This document shows, piece after piece, positions 25,716 to 34,788 of a stretch of 64,000 bases of DNA. The first letter of the stretch is position 1, and each line of letters opens with the position of its first letter. The position numbers and the translations under genes are program-made. Source of the stretch: Roseiarcus sp963742305. Its GTDB lineage: Bacteria; Pseudomonadota; Alphaproteobacteria; Rhizobiales; Beijerinckiaceae. The DNA lies in NCBI GenBank assembly GCA_963742305.1, contig CAVULN010000016.1:186001-250000 (forward strand). Direction: 5' to 3'. The notes below the pieces were generated by a model. It had not been told where the DNA came from and searched no databases. It saw only the letters and a list, made by a program, of their open reading frames with translations.

Positions 25716-25760
25716 TTGGCGCGCCCAGCGGGAATCGAACCCGCGTTTCCGCCGTGAAAG
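25716..25760 (-). repeat. attR copy of the 45-bp core within tRNA-Glu
   Basis: Identical to 1153-1197. It covers the CCA end, discriminator, acceptor, T arm and anticodon loop of the intact tRNA-Glu. The match stops at 25761, inside the anticodon stem. Confidence 0.93.
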
Positions 25761-25792
25761 GGCGGCGTCCTGGACCGCTAGACGATGGGCGC
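25717..25792 (-). tRNA. tRNA-Glu (anticodon UUC)
   Basis: A 76-base cloverleaf on the minus strand: acceptor stem GCGCCCA/TGGGCGC, D arm containing TCTAGCGGTCCAGGAC, anticodon stem CCGCC/GGCGG around loop CTTTCAC (TTC), T arm GCGGGTTCGATTCCCGC, discriminator G and encoded CCA. It is the integration target of the island and is kept functional because the att core restores its 3' half. Confidence 0.97.
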
Positions 25793-25909
25793 GGGGTGGA
25801 TCACGATGGAGTTCCGCCGGATCGGCGCGATGCTATAAGGTGGGCCGCCCGCGCTGGCAAGCCTCAGCGTGGCGTCCGCCAACGGCGAAGAACGGTCAGG
25901 GGAAATCGC

Positions 25910-26881
25910 ATGCGCGCCATACGCATCCATCAGCCGGGCGGTCCGGAAGTCATGCGCCTCGAGGAGGTCGAGCTGCCTCCGCCGGGCAAGGGCGAGGTCA
26001 GGCTGCGCCAGCACGCAATCGGGATCAACTTCATCGATATCTATCACCGCAGCGGCTTCTATCCCCCGGCGACGACGCCGTTCACCCCGGGCTCCGAGGG
26101 CGCGGGCGAGGTGGTCGCGGTCGGCCCGTCGGTCCAGGGGTTCAAGCCGGGCGACCGCGTCGCCTACGCCGGTTCGCAGGGCGCCTACGCCGACGAGCGC
26201 AACATCGAAGCGAGGTTCCTGTTCAAGCTGCCGAAGGCGATCTCCTATGACACGGGCGCGGCGATGATGCTCAAGGGCCTCACCGCGCAATATCTCCTGC
26301 GCCAGACCTATCGCGTCAAAGAGGGCGACACGATCCTGGTCCATGCCGCGGCCGGCGGCGTGGGGCTCATCCTTTGCCAATGGGGCAAGGCGCTCGGCGC
26401 GACGGTGATCGGCTGCGTCGGCTCGGCGGAGAAGGCCGCGCTCGCCAGGAAGGCGGGGGCGAAGCACACGATCCTCTATCGCGAAGAGGATTTCGCCAAG
26501 CGGGTCGGGGAGATCACCAAGGGCGCGAAATGCCATGTCGTTTACGACGGGGTCGGCAAGGCGACCTTTCCGGCCTCGCTCGACTGCCTCAGGCCCTTTG
26601 GCGTATTCGCGAGCTTCGGTTCGGCGTCGGGGGGCATCGAGGCGTTCAACATCGGTCTTCTGGCTCAGAAGGGCTCGCTGTTCGCGACCCGGCCGACGCT
26701 GTTCACCTTTATGACGGATCGAGCCCGGGCCGAGAAAATGGCGCGTGATCTCTTCGGCGTGGTCAGCCGTGGCGAGGTCAAGATCCGGATCGGCCGGAAA
26801 TGGCCCCTGGCTGAAGCCGCCGAGGCCCATCTTGCGCTCGAGAAGCGCGAAACGACCGGCTCGCTCATTCTCGTCCCCTGA
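25910..26881 (+). CDS. qor: NADPH:quinone oxidoreductase (zeta-crystallin type)
   Basis: This medium-chain reductase has 323 residues and lacks the structural zinc cysteines. It starts MRAIRIHQPGGPEVM after an AGGGGAAA ribosome site at the usual distance. The N-terminal catalytic domain has GINFIDIYHRSGFYP; the nucleotide-binding motif ILVHAAAGGVGLILCQ is near 145, and the C-terminus returns to the catalytic fold (GSLILVP). It reduces quinones to semiquinones with NADPH in the cytosol. It is the first chromosomal gene beyond the island and has no obvious operon partner. Confidence 0.92.
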   Translation: MRAIRIHQPGGPEVMRLEEVELPPPGKGEVRLRQHAIGINFIDIYHRSGFYPPATTPFTPGSEGAGEVVAVGPSVQGFKPGDRVAYAGSQGAYADERNIEARFLFKLPKAISYDTGAAMMLKGLTAQYLLRQTYRVKEGDTILVHAAAGGVGLILCQWGKALGATVIGCVGSAEKAALARKAGAKHTILYREEDFAKRVGEITKGAKCHVVYDGVGKATFPASLDCLRPFGVFASFGSASGGIEAFNIGLLAQKGSLFATRPTLFTFMTDRARAEKMARDLFGVVSRGEVKIRIGRKWPLAEAAEAHLALEKRETTGSLILVP

Positions 26882-27011
26882 TCCCGGGCCCGCGGCCATG
26901 CTTCAGCCAAGTTTCCGCGCCACGAGCCGGTTGCTTGGCGTGGGCTCGCCGCCCCTGTATAGGACGCGCGAGCCTCGGCGGGCGCGTCATGGATGAACTG
27001 AGGAAGGCGTT

Positions 27012-27824
27012 TTGAGCCGAATGATCGAACCTAGCCTGAAGCCTGCCGACGCCACCGTCACGCCCGTCAAGAAGGAGGAGGGCTGGTGGGAAACCGTCAA
27101 GGTCATCATCGAGGCGCTCCTGATCGCGCTCGTGGTGCGCACGGTCCTGTTCCAGCCGTTCAACATTCCTTCAGGCTCGCTGATCCCGACGCTGCTCGTC
27201 GGCGACTATCTGTTCGTGTCCAAATACGCCTACGGCTATTCGCATTTCTCGCTGCCGAGCTTCCTCGACCTTGACCCAAAGGCGATGCCGGGCCGCATCT
27301 TCGCCTCCCAGCCCAAGCGCGGCGACGTCATCGTGTTCAAGCTGCCGAGCGACGGCGAGACCGACTACATCAAGCGGCTGATCGGGCTCCCCGGCGACAA
27401 GATCCAGGTTCAGCACGGGCGGCTCATCATCAACGGCCAGATGGTTCCCCGCGAGCCGATCGCGCCATTTCTGACCGTCAATCACTTCGGCAAGCCTGAG
27501 GAGGCGCCGCAGTATCTGGAGACGCTTCCCGGCGGAGTGACGCACCGGATCATCCAGATCGACGGCGACGACGGGACCTTCGACAACACCAAGGTCTACG
27601 AGGTGCCGCCCGGCCACTATTTCATGATGGGCGACAATCGCGACAACTCGAGCGACTCGAGACTTGCGGGGGATCAGGGCGGGGTCGGCTATGTGCCGTT
27701 CGAGAATCTGATCGGCAGGGCGGAGGTGATCTTCTTCTCGATCGACGAGGGAACGCCGGCCTGGGAGGTCTGGCGCTGGCCATGGGACGTGCGCTGGGGG
27801 CGCATCTTCCAGCGGGTTCGCTAG
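27012..27824 (+). CDS. lepB: signal peptidase I
   Basis: LepB cleaves Sec and Tat signal peptides at the outer face of the inner membrane. The 270-residue protein has one N-terminal membrane segment (about 28-48), the serine box FNIPSGSLIPTLLVGD (catalytic Ser56), the lysine box YIKRLIGLPGDK (Lys121), and the conserved GDNRDNSSDSR. The TTG at 27012 is 4 bases after AGGAAGG; ATG at 27021 is the alternative and would drop three residues. It begins a conserved lepB-rnc-era block, with 65 bases to rnc. Confidence 0.96.
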   Translation: MSRMIEPSLKPADATVTPVKKEEGWWETVKVIIEALLIALVVRTVLFQPFNIPSGSLIPTLLVGDYLFVSKYAYGYSHFSLPSFLDLDPKAMPGRIFASQPKRGDVIVFKLPSDGETDYIKRLIGLPGDKIQVQHGRLIINGQMVPREPIAPFLTVNHFGKPEEAPQYLETLPGGVTHRIIQIDGDDGTFDNTKVYEVPPGHYFMMGDNRDNSSDSRLAGDQGGVGYVPFENLIGRAEVIFFSIDEGTPAWEVWRWPWDVRWGRIFQRVR

Positions 27825-27889
27825 ACACGCGAGGCGACAGGCTCCCCACAAGCGGCGGAAAGCACGGCTTATCCTCCATCGGTCGGTCA

Positions 27890-28591
27890 ATGAACAAGCA
27901 GCCGCGAGCCGAGTTGTCCGCCCTGGAGTCCCGGCTCGGCTATCGCTTTCGCGATTCCAAGCTCGCCGTTCTCGCGCTCACCCATCTCTCGGCGCAGAAC
28001 GCTGGCGGGCAGGGCAGGGCTCAGTCGTACCAGCGGCTTGAGTTCCTGGGCGACAGGGTGCTCGGCGTCGCGATCGCGAGCCGGCTTTATGAGGCCTTTC
28101 CGAAGGCAAGCGAGGGGGAGCTCTCGATGCGCTTCGCCAAGCTCGTACGCCGCGAGACCTGCGCCGAGATCGCGGCCCTTTGGGACGTTGGCCCCCATGT
28201 CGCGCTGGGCTTGGGCGAAGCGCGCGGCGGAGGCCGGAAGAAGGCGGCGATCCTGGCGGACGTGTGCGAATCGCTGATCGGGGCGGTGTTCGTCGACGGC
28301 GGCTTCGCGGCGGCCGAGGCGGTGGTGCTTAGCGCCTGGGGCGAGCGCGTCACGGCGGACGCCGAGCCTGCCCGCGACGCCAAGACCGCGGTGCAGGAAT
28401 GGGCCCAGTCGCGCGCGCTCGCCCCGCCACGATACGAGGAAGTCGAGCGCAGCGGCCCGGCGCACGCGCCCCACTTCGTCATGCGGGTCGTGCTCGAAGG
28501 GTTCGAGCCGGAGCTTGGGGCCGCAAGCTCCAAGCGGGCTGCGGAACAGGCCGCGGCGCGGGCCTTCCTCGACCGCTGGGGCGCGACATGA
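27890..28591 (+). CDS. rnc: ribonuclease III
   Basis: RNase III processes double-stranded RNA, including rRNA precursors. The protein has 233 residues: RNase III domain 1-150 with the signature QRLEFLGDRVLG and the second acidic cluster ADVCESLIGAVFVDGG, then a dsRNA-binding domain (about 155-230) ending AAEQAAARAFLDRW. The first signature residue, usually Glu, is Gln here; the catalytic Glu and Asp further on are present. The stop overlaps the era start (ATGA), so translation is coupled. Confidence 0.95.
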   Translation: MNKQPRAELSALESRLGYRFRDSKLAVLALTHLSAQNAGGQGRAQSYQRLEFLGDRVLGVAIASRLYEAFPKASEGELSMRFAKLVRRETCAEIAALWDVGPHVALGLGEARGGGRKKAAILADVCESLIGAVFVDGGFAAAEAVVLSAWGERVTADAEPARDAKTAVQEWAQSRALAPPRYEEVERSGPAHAPHFVMRVVLEGFEPELGAASSKRAAEQAAARAFLDRWGAT

Positions 28592-29502
28592 GCCAGACGC
28601 GATGCGGCTTTGTCGCCATTCTCGGCGCCCCCAACGCCGGCAAGTCGACCCTCATCAATGCGCTCATCGGCGAGAAGGTCTCGATCGTCACCCGCAAGGC
28701 GCAGACCACCCGCTCGACCGTGCGCGGCGTACTCACGCGGGGCCAGGCGCAAATCGTGTTCGTCGATACGCCGGGCCTTTTCGCGCCCAGGCGCCGCCTC
28801 GACCGGGCGATGGTCGCCTCCGCCTGGGGCGCGGCCGCCGACGCCGACCTCCTCATGCTCATCATCGACGCGCGCAAGGAAGCGGGCGAAACGACCCTGA
28901 CCGAAGAGACGCAGTCGATCCTTGCCGAACTCGCCGCGATCCGCAAACCGCGCCTCGCCGTCCTCAACAAGATCGACCTCGTCGACCGGCCGAAGCTGCT
29001 CGAACTCGCGGCGCGGCTCAACGCGGCGCTTCGCTTCGACGAGACCTTCATGGTGAGCGCCGCGAATGGCGACGGGCTCGACCGGCTCCTCGATCGTCTC
29101 GCCGCGATGATCCCCGAGAGCCCCTGGCTCTACCCGGAGGACCAGATCGCGGAAGCGCCGATCCGCTCGCTCGCGGCCGAGATCACCCGCGAGAAGCTGA
29201 TCGAGCGGCTGCACGACGAACTGCCCTACCAGGCGACGGTCGAGACCGACGAATGGAAGGACCAGCCCGACGGTTCGGCCCGGATCGAGCAGACGATCTT
29301 CGTCACCCGCGAGAGCCACCGCAAGATCGTGCTCGGCGAGGGCGGGCGCACGATCAAGGCGATTGGGACGGCGGCGCGCAAGGACATCGGCCAAGCCCAC
29401 GGCGCGCCCGTCCATCTCTTCCTGCACGTGAAGGTGCGGGAGAAATGGCTCGACGACCCGGAGCGCTACCGCGCCATGGGGCTCGAGTTCCCGAAGGGAT
29501 AG
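28588..29502 (+). CDS. era: GTPase Era
   Basis: Era is an essential GTPase in 16S rRNA maturation and 30S assembly. The 304-residue protein has G1 GAPNAGKST near residue 11, switch region TTRSTVRG, G3 DTPG, G4 NKID, and a C-terminal KH domain with VTRESHRKIVLGEGGRTIKAIG and KVREKW. It overlaps the rnc stop by 4 bases, so the start at 28588 is secure. Confidence 0.97.
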   Translation: MSQTRCGFVAILGAPNAGKSTLINALIGEKVSIVTRKAQTTRSTVRGVLTRGQAQIVFVDTPGLFAPRRRLDRAMVASAWGAAADADLLMLIIDARKEAGETTLTEETQSILAELAAIRKPRLAVLNKIDLVDRPKLLELAARLNAALRFDETFMVSAANGDGLDRLLDRLAAMIPESPWLYPEDQIAEAPIRSLAAEITREKLIERLHDELPYQATVETDEWKDQPDGSARIEQTIFVTRESHRKIVLGEGGRTIKAIGTAARKDIGQAHGAPVHLFLHVKVREKWLDDPERYRAMGLEFPKG

Positions 29503-29708
29503 CCGCTGCTTAAGCGTACCCCGCCGCGGGGCGGCCGGCGAAGGTGGGGCCCCGGTGCGGGAATGATTCGGCGCGCTTGCCAGTTGCGCGCCTCGGCCCT
29601 GCAGCCCGCGTCCGCGACCTCGACATGGCGCCGATCCTGCACGCCAACGCCATGCTAAAGGCGCAGGTTCGCGAAATGACCATGAAAGCGATGCGGTAGG
29701 ACGAGGCG

Positions 29709-30494
29709 TTGACGCAGGGCGCAAGGACAGTGCGTATTCTTGCAGCGGCCGCCGTCGCCATGGCGGCGGGGGGGTTCGGCGCGTTCGCCATGGACCTCCA
29801 CCGCACGGCGTTGTGGCAGGTCGTTCGCGCCTGCGTCGCCGATTACAGGCTGACCGGATCGCCTTTGCCTTGCCTTGAAGTCGATCTCGCCGGCGGCCAG
29901 GAGCGTGGCCACGTCGTCCTGCGCCCGCCGCTGTCGGATGACACGGTCCTGGTCCCGACGCGCAGGATCGTCGGAGTCGAGGACCCGTTCCTTCAATCGC
30001 CGGAAGCGCCGAACTATTTCGACGCGGCGTGGCGCGCGCGGACGTTCCTCAAGGGCGCAGACGGTCGCATGCCGGAGCGCGACGCGATCGCGCTGATCGT
30101 CAACTCCGCCGTCGTCAGGGTCCAGGACCAGCTCCACATCCATGTGGGCTGCCTGAGTTCGTCCGCCCGCCTTGCGCTTGCAGCCGCAGCGCCGAAGGTT
30201 CCGATGGGCGAATGGGCGCGGATCGGCGCGGTGGTTCCCCATACGATGTTCTGGGGATTGCGCATCCCCGGAGCGGACCTCTCGAACGTCAACCCGTTTC
30301 GGCTTGCCGCCGAGGCCCTTGCCGGCAAGGCGCGGCCGCGCGACATGACGATCGCGGTCGCCGGGGTTCGCGTCGGAGGCGACGATCAATTCCTGATCCT
30401 CGCTTCCTACGCCAGGGCGCCGGGCGCCTGGTGGCCGGTCGGCGACGGCAATCTCTATTCGCCCTGCCGGACGGCGCCCCGCTCCCCCGGTTAG
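29709..30494 (+). CDS. cdh: CDP-diacylglycerol diphosphatase
   Basis: This enzyme hydrolyses CDP-diacylglycerol to phosphatidate and CMP. The 261-residue protein has an N-terminal hydrophobic signal or anchor (VRILAAAAVAMAAGGFGAF) and the Cdh-family signature INRxx-like VNSAVVRVQDQLHIHVGCLS, whose HxH motif relates it to the HIT superfamily. A closing LASYARAPGAWWPVGDGNLYS is typical of the family. The TTG start is uncertain: a GTG at 29730 also precedes the hydrophobic segment but is too close to AAGGA. It follows era after 206 bases with no gene in between. Confidence 0.88.
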   Translation: MTQGARTVRILAAAAVAMAAGGFGAFAMDLHRTALWQVVRACVADYRLTGSPLPCLEVDLAGGQERGHVVLRPPLSDDTVLVPTRRIVGVEDPFLQSPEAPNYFDAAWRARTFLKGADGRMPERDAIALIVNSAVVRVQDQLHIHVGCLSSSARLALAAAAPKVPMGEWARIGAVVPHTMFWGLRIPGADLSNVNPFRLAAEALAGKARPRDMTIAVAGVRVGGDDQFLILASYARAPGAWWPVGDGNLYSPCRTAPRSPG

Positions 30495-30569
30495 GCAACC
30501 CGGTATTGCGCGCGAGCGTCTCGCGACCCAGGCGGCTTGGCTTTCTTCCGGGTCCCGCTATGAAGCGTC

Positions 30570-32207
30570 ATGGTCTCGATTTTGTTGGCGCCGCTTTCGC
30601 CGCTCGGGCTGATCCTCGGCGCCGCGGGGTTTTTGGCCGCGCTCACGCCGAGCATGATTCCGCGCCCGGGCGTCTTGCAGGGGGTCGAGGCCGGGATCGC
30701 CTTCGCGCTCCTGTACGGGATCGGGGCGGGAGCGGCAGCGCTGTGGTTGTGGTTTGAGGCGCCGGTCGTAGGCAGGCGATATTCCCGCGCGCTTCTCTGG
30801 ATCGCGATCCTCGTTTGCGTGGTGCTTGTCGGCTATGGGCTCGTGCGCGAGACGGACTGGCAGAACGCCATCCGCCGGGTGATGGGCATGCCGGCCGCGC
30901 CCGCCGGCCTTCCTGTCCTTATCGCGCTCGTGGGGATTCCGGTCGCGCTCTTTCTGATCGGCCTCGGCAGGCTCTTCACCGCGTTGACGACGCTCGTTTC
31001 GGCGCGTCTGGCGAAGCTCGTCCCGCGCCGGATCGCGCTCCTCGCCGGCTTCAGCGTGGTCGCCGCGCTGTTCTGGGCGATCGGCGACGGCCTGCTGGTG
31101 AGGCTCGCGCTTCACCAGCTCGACAGTTCCTACCGCCACATCGACGCCCTATTGCCGGCCGAGCTTTCCGCGCCCGAGGACCCAGCGAAAAGCGGCAGCG
31201 CCAAGTCGCTCGTGTCGTGGGCGAGTCTGGGCGCGCAGGGGCGGGCGCGGGTCGCTGCGGTTCCCTCGAAGAGCGACATCGCCTCGCTGACCGGGGGCCC
31301 GGCGATGGCGCCGCTGCGGGTCTATGTCGGCCTCAATTCGGCGGAGACGGTCGAGGAGCGGGCGGAGCTGGCGCTGGCGGAGCTCAAGCGCGTCCACGCC
31401 TTCGACCGCGCGATCCTCGTGATCGCGACGCCGACCGGCACCGGCTGGGTCGATCCCGCGGGCATGGCGCCGCTCGAGATCCTCGCTCGCGGCGACGTCG
31501 CCTCGGTCTCCGTGCAATATTCCTACCTGCCGAGCTGGCTTTCCCTGCTGGTCGAGCCGGACTACGGCGCCGATACGGCGCGAGCGGTTTTTCGGGCCGT
31601 CTATGGCTATTGGCGCACCCTGCCCAAGGAGGGGCGCCCGCGGCTCTATCTGTTCGGGCTGAGCCTCGGCGCCCGGAACTCCGACCTGTCGGCGGACTTT
31701 TTCGACGTCGTCGCGGACCCCTATCAGGGCGCGCTGTGGGTGGGCCCGCCATGGGACAGCGAGACCTGGCGGAGGGTGACGGCGATGCGCGCAGCCGGGA
31801 GCCCGGTCTGGCTGCCGCGTTTTCGCGATCAGTCGCTTTTCCACTTCACGACGCAGCGCAACGACCTCAACGGGCCCGGGACGCGCTGGGGGCCGATGCG
31901 AATGGTTTTTCTGCAATATCCCTCCGACCCGATCGTTTTCTTTGAGAGCGCGAGCCTGTGGCGCCCGCCCGGCTGGATGAAGCAACGAGCCCCCGACGTG
32001 GCGCCGGAAATCCGCTGGATGCCGGTCGTGACCTTCGTCCAGCAGATCTGCGACATGATGACCGCCACCATAACGCCGCGCGGCGTCGGGCATGTCTACG
32101 CCGCGGACCACTATCTCGACGGATGGATCGCGGTGATCGAGCCGCAGGGCTGGAACGAGGATAGCCTCGCCCGGCTCCGCCAATGGCTCGACGCGCATGG
32201 TCTGTGA
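30570..32207 (+). CDS. membrane alpha/beta-hydrolase family protein (PF15420/PF10081 type)
   Basis: The 545-residue protein has five or six N-terminal membrane segments within about residues 1-180 (for example LGLILGAAGFLAALTP, IALLAGFSVVAALFWAIG). A globular domain follows with the nucleophile elbow LFGLSLGARNS near 370, DNVQVSYLPSWL-like VQYSYLPSWLS, and a histidine-containing C-terminus (VGHVYAADHYLDGW). This matches the two-part alpha/beta-hydrolase family with a membrane N-terminus and catalytic C-terminus. The substrate is unknown; lipid or cell-envelope hydrolysis is likely from topology. Confidence 0.83.
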   Translation: MVSILLAPLSPLGLILGAAGFLAALTPSMIPRPGVLQGVEAGIAFALLYGIGAGAAALWLWFEAPVVGRRYSRALLWIAILVCVVLVGYGLVRETDWQNAIRRVMGMPAAPAGLPVLIALVGIPVALFLIGLGRLFTALTTLVSARLAKLVPRRIALLAGFSVVAALFWAIGDGLLVRLALHQLDSSYRHIDALLPAELSAPEDPAKSGSAKSLVSWASLGAQGRARVAAVPSKSDIASLTGGPAMAPLRVYVGLNSAETVEERAELALAELKRVHAFDRAILVIATPTGTGWVDPAGMAPLEILARGDVASVSVQYSYLPSWLSLLVEPDYGADTARAVFRAVYGYWRTLPKEGRPRLYLFGLSLGARNSDLSADFFDVVADPYQGALWVGPPWDSETWRRVTAMRAAGSPVWLPRFRDQSLFHFTTQRNDLNGPGTRWGPMRMVFLQYPSDPIVFFESASLWRPPGWMKQRAPDVAPEIRWMPVVTFVQQICDMMTATITPRGVGHVYAADHYLDGWIAVIEPQGWNEDSLARLRQWLDAHGL

Positions 32208-32249
32208 ACAGCGATCAACGGGCGCTTTTCCGGTTCAGCGCCGCAGCCG

Positions 32250-33179
32250 TCAGCTGGCAAACGAATCGAACGCCGACCAGAACTTCGTCCGGAAGTCGTT
32301 CCGCTCCATCAACACCTCGTGCTGGGCGCCCTTGATCATGAGATGCGAGGCGGCGTCGGACCGGCTGGCGAATAGGGCGCTCGCCGCCTGGCTCACAATC
32401 CGATCCCGGCCGGCGGTCACGATCAGCATCGGCTCGCGGATCTTCCCCGGGTAATCGGGCTGGGCGAACTCCTGCAAAGCATTGAAGGCCGCGTCCGTCC
32501 ACGCGACCGTCGGGGAGCCGAGGCCCAAGCCGGGCGCGGCCGCGACGATCCCGGCGTTGCGGGCGTAGCGCTCCGGATCGGAGGTGCGCGGGTTGCCGGC
32601 GAACGGCCTCAGGTCCATCGGCGTCCCGCGTCCTCCCGGAATATACGAAGCGCCGAGGCCGCAGGCGCGCAGGGCGCGGAAGGTCGAGCGGGCGAAGGCG
32701 GACGACGCGAGCGACGGGAGCCCGATCATCGGGGCGCTCAGGATGATCCGGTCGAAGTAACGGCGTCCGTTGGCGGCCGAGCGCAGCGCGACGGCGCCGC
32801 CCATCGAATGCGCGAGACCGATGAGCGGGGGCTGATTGTGCGGCAGCACGACTTCGGTCATCACGGCTTCGAGGTCGGCGTCGTATTGACGAAAGTTCTC
32901 CACATATCCCTTGCGCCGGTCCGCGAGCGCGCGCTCCGAGGAACCCTGGCCGCGCCAGTCGAATGTCACGACGGCGAAGCCGCGGCTTCTCAGTTCGCGC
33001 ACGGTCTCGAAATATTTTTCAATGAACTCCGCCCGCCCCTGAAGCAGGCAGACGGCGCCCCGATATCGGCCCTCGGCGTCCCATCGCGCGAATCGCAACA
33101 GCGCGCCGTCGCGGGTCTTCACTTCGCCGGCGACGGCGCCGTCCGGAACCGGATTGCCGGCGGTTGGGACCAGCTTCAT
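32250..33179 (-). CDS. alpha/beta hydrolase, lysophospholipase-like
   Basis: The 309-residue cytoplasmic hydrolase is of the serine-aminopeptidase/monoacylglycerol-lipase (Hydrolase_4) group. The oxyanion region is VVTFDWRGQGSSER, the nucleophile elbow IGLAHSMGGAVAL (Ser near 124), an aspartate in IVTAGRDRIV and a histidine in GAQHEVLME complete a triad. PldB-like proteins hydrolyse lysophospholipids or monoacylglycerols. I use ATG 33179 (MKLVPTAGNP). It is convergent with the membrane hydrolase and lies just after the FAD oxidase on the same strand. Confidence 0.88.
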   Translation of the reverse strand: MKLVPTAGNPVPDGAVAGEVKTRDGALLRFARWDAEGRYRGAVCLLQGRAEFIEKYFETVRELRSRGFAVVTFDWRGQGSSERALADRRKGYVENFRQYDADLEAVMTEVVLPHNQPPLIGLAHSMGGAVALRSAANGRRYFDRIILSAPMIGLPSLASSAFARSTFRALRACGLGASYIPGGRGTPMDLRPFAGNPRTSDPERYARNAGIVAAAPGLGLGSPTVAWTDAAFNALQEFAQPDYPGKIREPMLIVTAGRDRIVSQAASALFASRSDAASHLMIKGAQHEVLMERNDFRTKFWSAFDSFAS

Positions 33180-33192
33180 GGCCTGCAATCGC

Positions 33193-34760
33193 TCAGGGGA
33201 TGAGCACGCCCGGGTTCATGATCCCAGCGGGGTCAAGCGCGGCCTTCGCGGCGGCGAGGGCTTTGCCGAACAGGGCAGGGCGCTGGGCGCGGTACCAGGG
33301 CATGTGGTCGCGCCCGACCGCGTGATGGTGGGTGATCGTGCCGCCCGCCGCGATCAGCGCGTCGGAGGCGCGCGTCTTGATCAAGCGCCATTGCTCGATA
33401 AGCCGACTGGGATCGCCCCGCACGCTGAAGGTGTAATAGACCGCGGGGCCGTCCGGATAGACATGGGTGAAGCGGGTCGACACCGTTCCCTGGCGGCCGG
33501 TCGCCTCGACCAGCGCGTCTTGCGTCGCCTTGCGCACGATTTCGTGGAACGCCTCGAATTTATCCCAGGTGATCGCGGTCTCGAACGTGTCGTTGATGAT
33601 TCCCATTGGCGCGGTGAGTTCGCGCCCGTAGGGCATGCGGATGAAGGCGGTGCGCCAGCGCAAACCAGCGGCCTCGTCGGAATGGCGCCGCCCGCCATGA
33701 TCGGCCATGAGTTCGACGGCGCGCGCCATCCACGCGTCCACCGGATGGTCCGCCGATTCGAAGGCGAGCACAGCCAGGCTCTCCTCATAGGCGTTGACGC
33801 CGTAGGCGCCCGCCTCGTCATTGTCGATGACGCGGAGGTTCGAGGGATAAAGCCCGGCCTGCGAGACGGCGCGCACGGCGCGCGCCGCGGCGAAGAAATC
33901 GGGGAAGCCGAACACCGCGTCGGCGCGGAAGCGCGGGCGCCCTTGCAGGCGCATCCACGCCTCGGTGATGATCGCCGAGCGCGCCCTCCGGAGCCGATCA
34001 TCATGCGATCGGGGCTGGGGCCTGCGCCCGAGCCCGGCAGGCGGCGCGACTCCATGACGCCAGCGGGCGTGACCGTGCGCAGGCTTTCGACGAGATCGTC
34101 GATATGGGTGTAGAGCGTGGCGAAGTGGCCGCCCGAGCGGGTGGCGATCCAGCCGCCGAGCGTCGAAAACTCGAAGCTCTGCGGATAGTGACGAAGCGCA
34201 AAGCCATGGGGCTTCAGCGCCGCCTCGATCGCCGGGCCGCGTATGCCGCCCTGGATGCGCGCGGCGCGGCTCGCGGCGTCCACTTCCAGCACGCGATTGA
34301 AGTGGCGCAGGTCGAGGCTGACCGCGCCGGCGAAGTCCTCGCCGACCGCAGGCTCGACGCCGCCGACGACCGACGAGCCGGCGCCGAACGGAATGATGGC
34401 GATTCTCCCGGCCCCCGCCCAGTCGAGCAGGGCGGAGATGTCGGCTTCGCTCGTGGGCAAAGCCACGAGGTCGGGCGCGTTGGCGAAGTCGCGATGGAAG
34501 GCGCGCACCGTCTCCGGATAGGACTTGCCATAAGTGTGGAGGAGGCGCTCGTAAGGCTCGTCCGTCAGGACGCGCGCGAGCGAGGCGGGGGCCGAAACGC
34601 GGGGCGCGCGAAGCTTAATCTCCGAGGCTTGCGGCGGCGGCGCGGAGGGGCGCGGCTCGGCGCCGAGCTTCCCGGCGACAAAGCGGAAGAGACGCGCGCG
34701 CTCGTCGTCGCTCAGGCCCTCGCCCTCGTTTCCCCAGCCGTAGAATTTGAGCCGCTCCAT
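33193..34760 (-). pseudogene. FAD-binding oxidase, alkylglycerone-phosphate-synthase/glycolate-oxidase type, frameshifted as read
   Basis: The N-terminal frame (34760 to about 33990) starts MERLKFYGWGNEGEGLS and has the FAD-binding region VALPTSEADISALLDWA with PFGAGSSVVGG, then STLGGWIATRSGGH and DRMMIGSGG. Around 33971-33992 two extra bases shift it: the expected GSEGALGIITEAWMRLQGRP resumes in the other frame, which continues to 33193 with the FAD-linked oxidase C-terminal domain (FPDFFAAARAVRAVSQAGLYPS..., ITHHHAVGRDH, LDPAGIMNPG). The HHHAVG motif and MERL start resemble AGPS-like proteins. Total about 520 residues. Both halves are intact, so assembly error is plausible. Confidence 0.85.
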
Positions 34761-34788
34761 GACGGTTTCTCCCTGGGGCAAGCCACGC

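Larger units (their letters stand above)
1153..25760. mobile_element. 24.6-kb tRNA-Glu integrative genomic island carrying arsenite oxidation and arsenic resistance
   Basis: The island is bounded by perfect 45-bp direct repeats (1153-1197 and 25716-25760). The right copy is part of an intact tRNA-Glu and the left copy is only its 3' half. A tyrosine integrase lies directly inside the left end, and matching pairs of TTTCCGTA motifs lie inside both ends. Outside the right end the sequence is ordinary chromosome (qor, lepB, rnc, era). The cargo is a decayed defence region, a QueC-like module, a second recombinase module, and the arsenic block with aioXSR-aioBA and two ars units. No conjugation genes are present, so the element looks integrative or mobilisable rather than self-transmissible. 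The integrase is frameshifted as read, so the element may be immobile. Confidence 0.88.
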
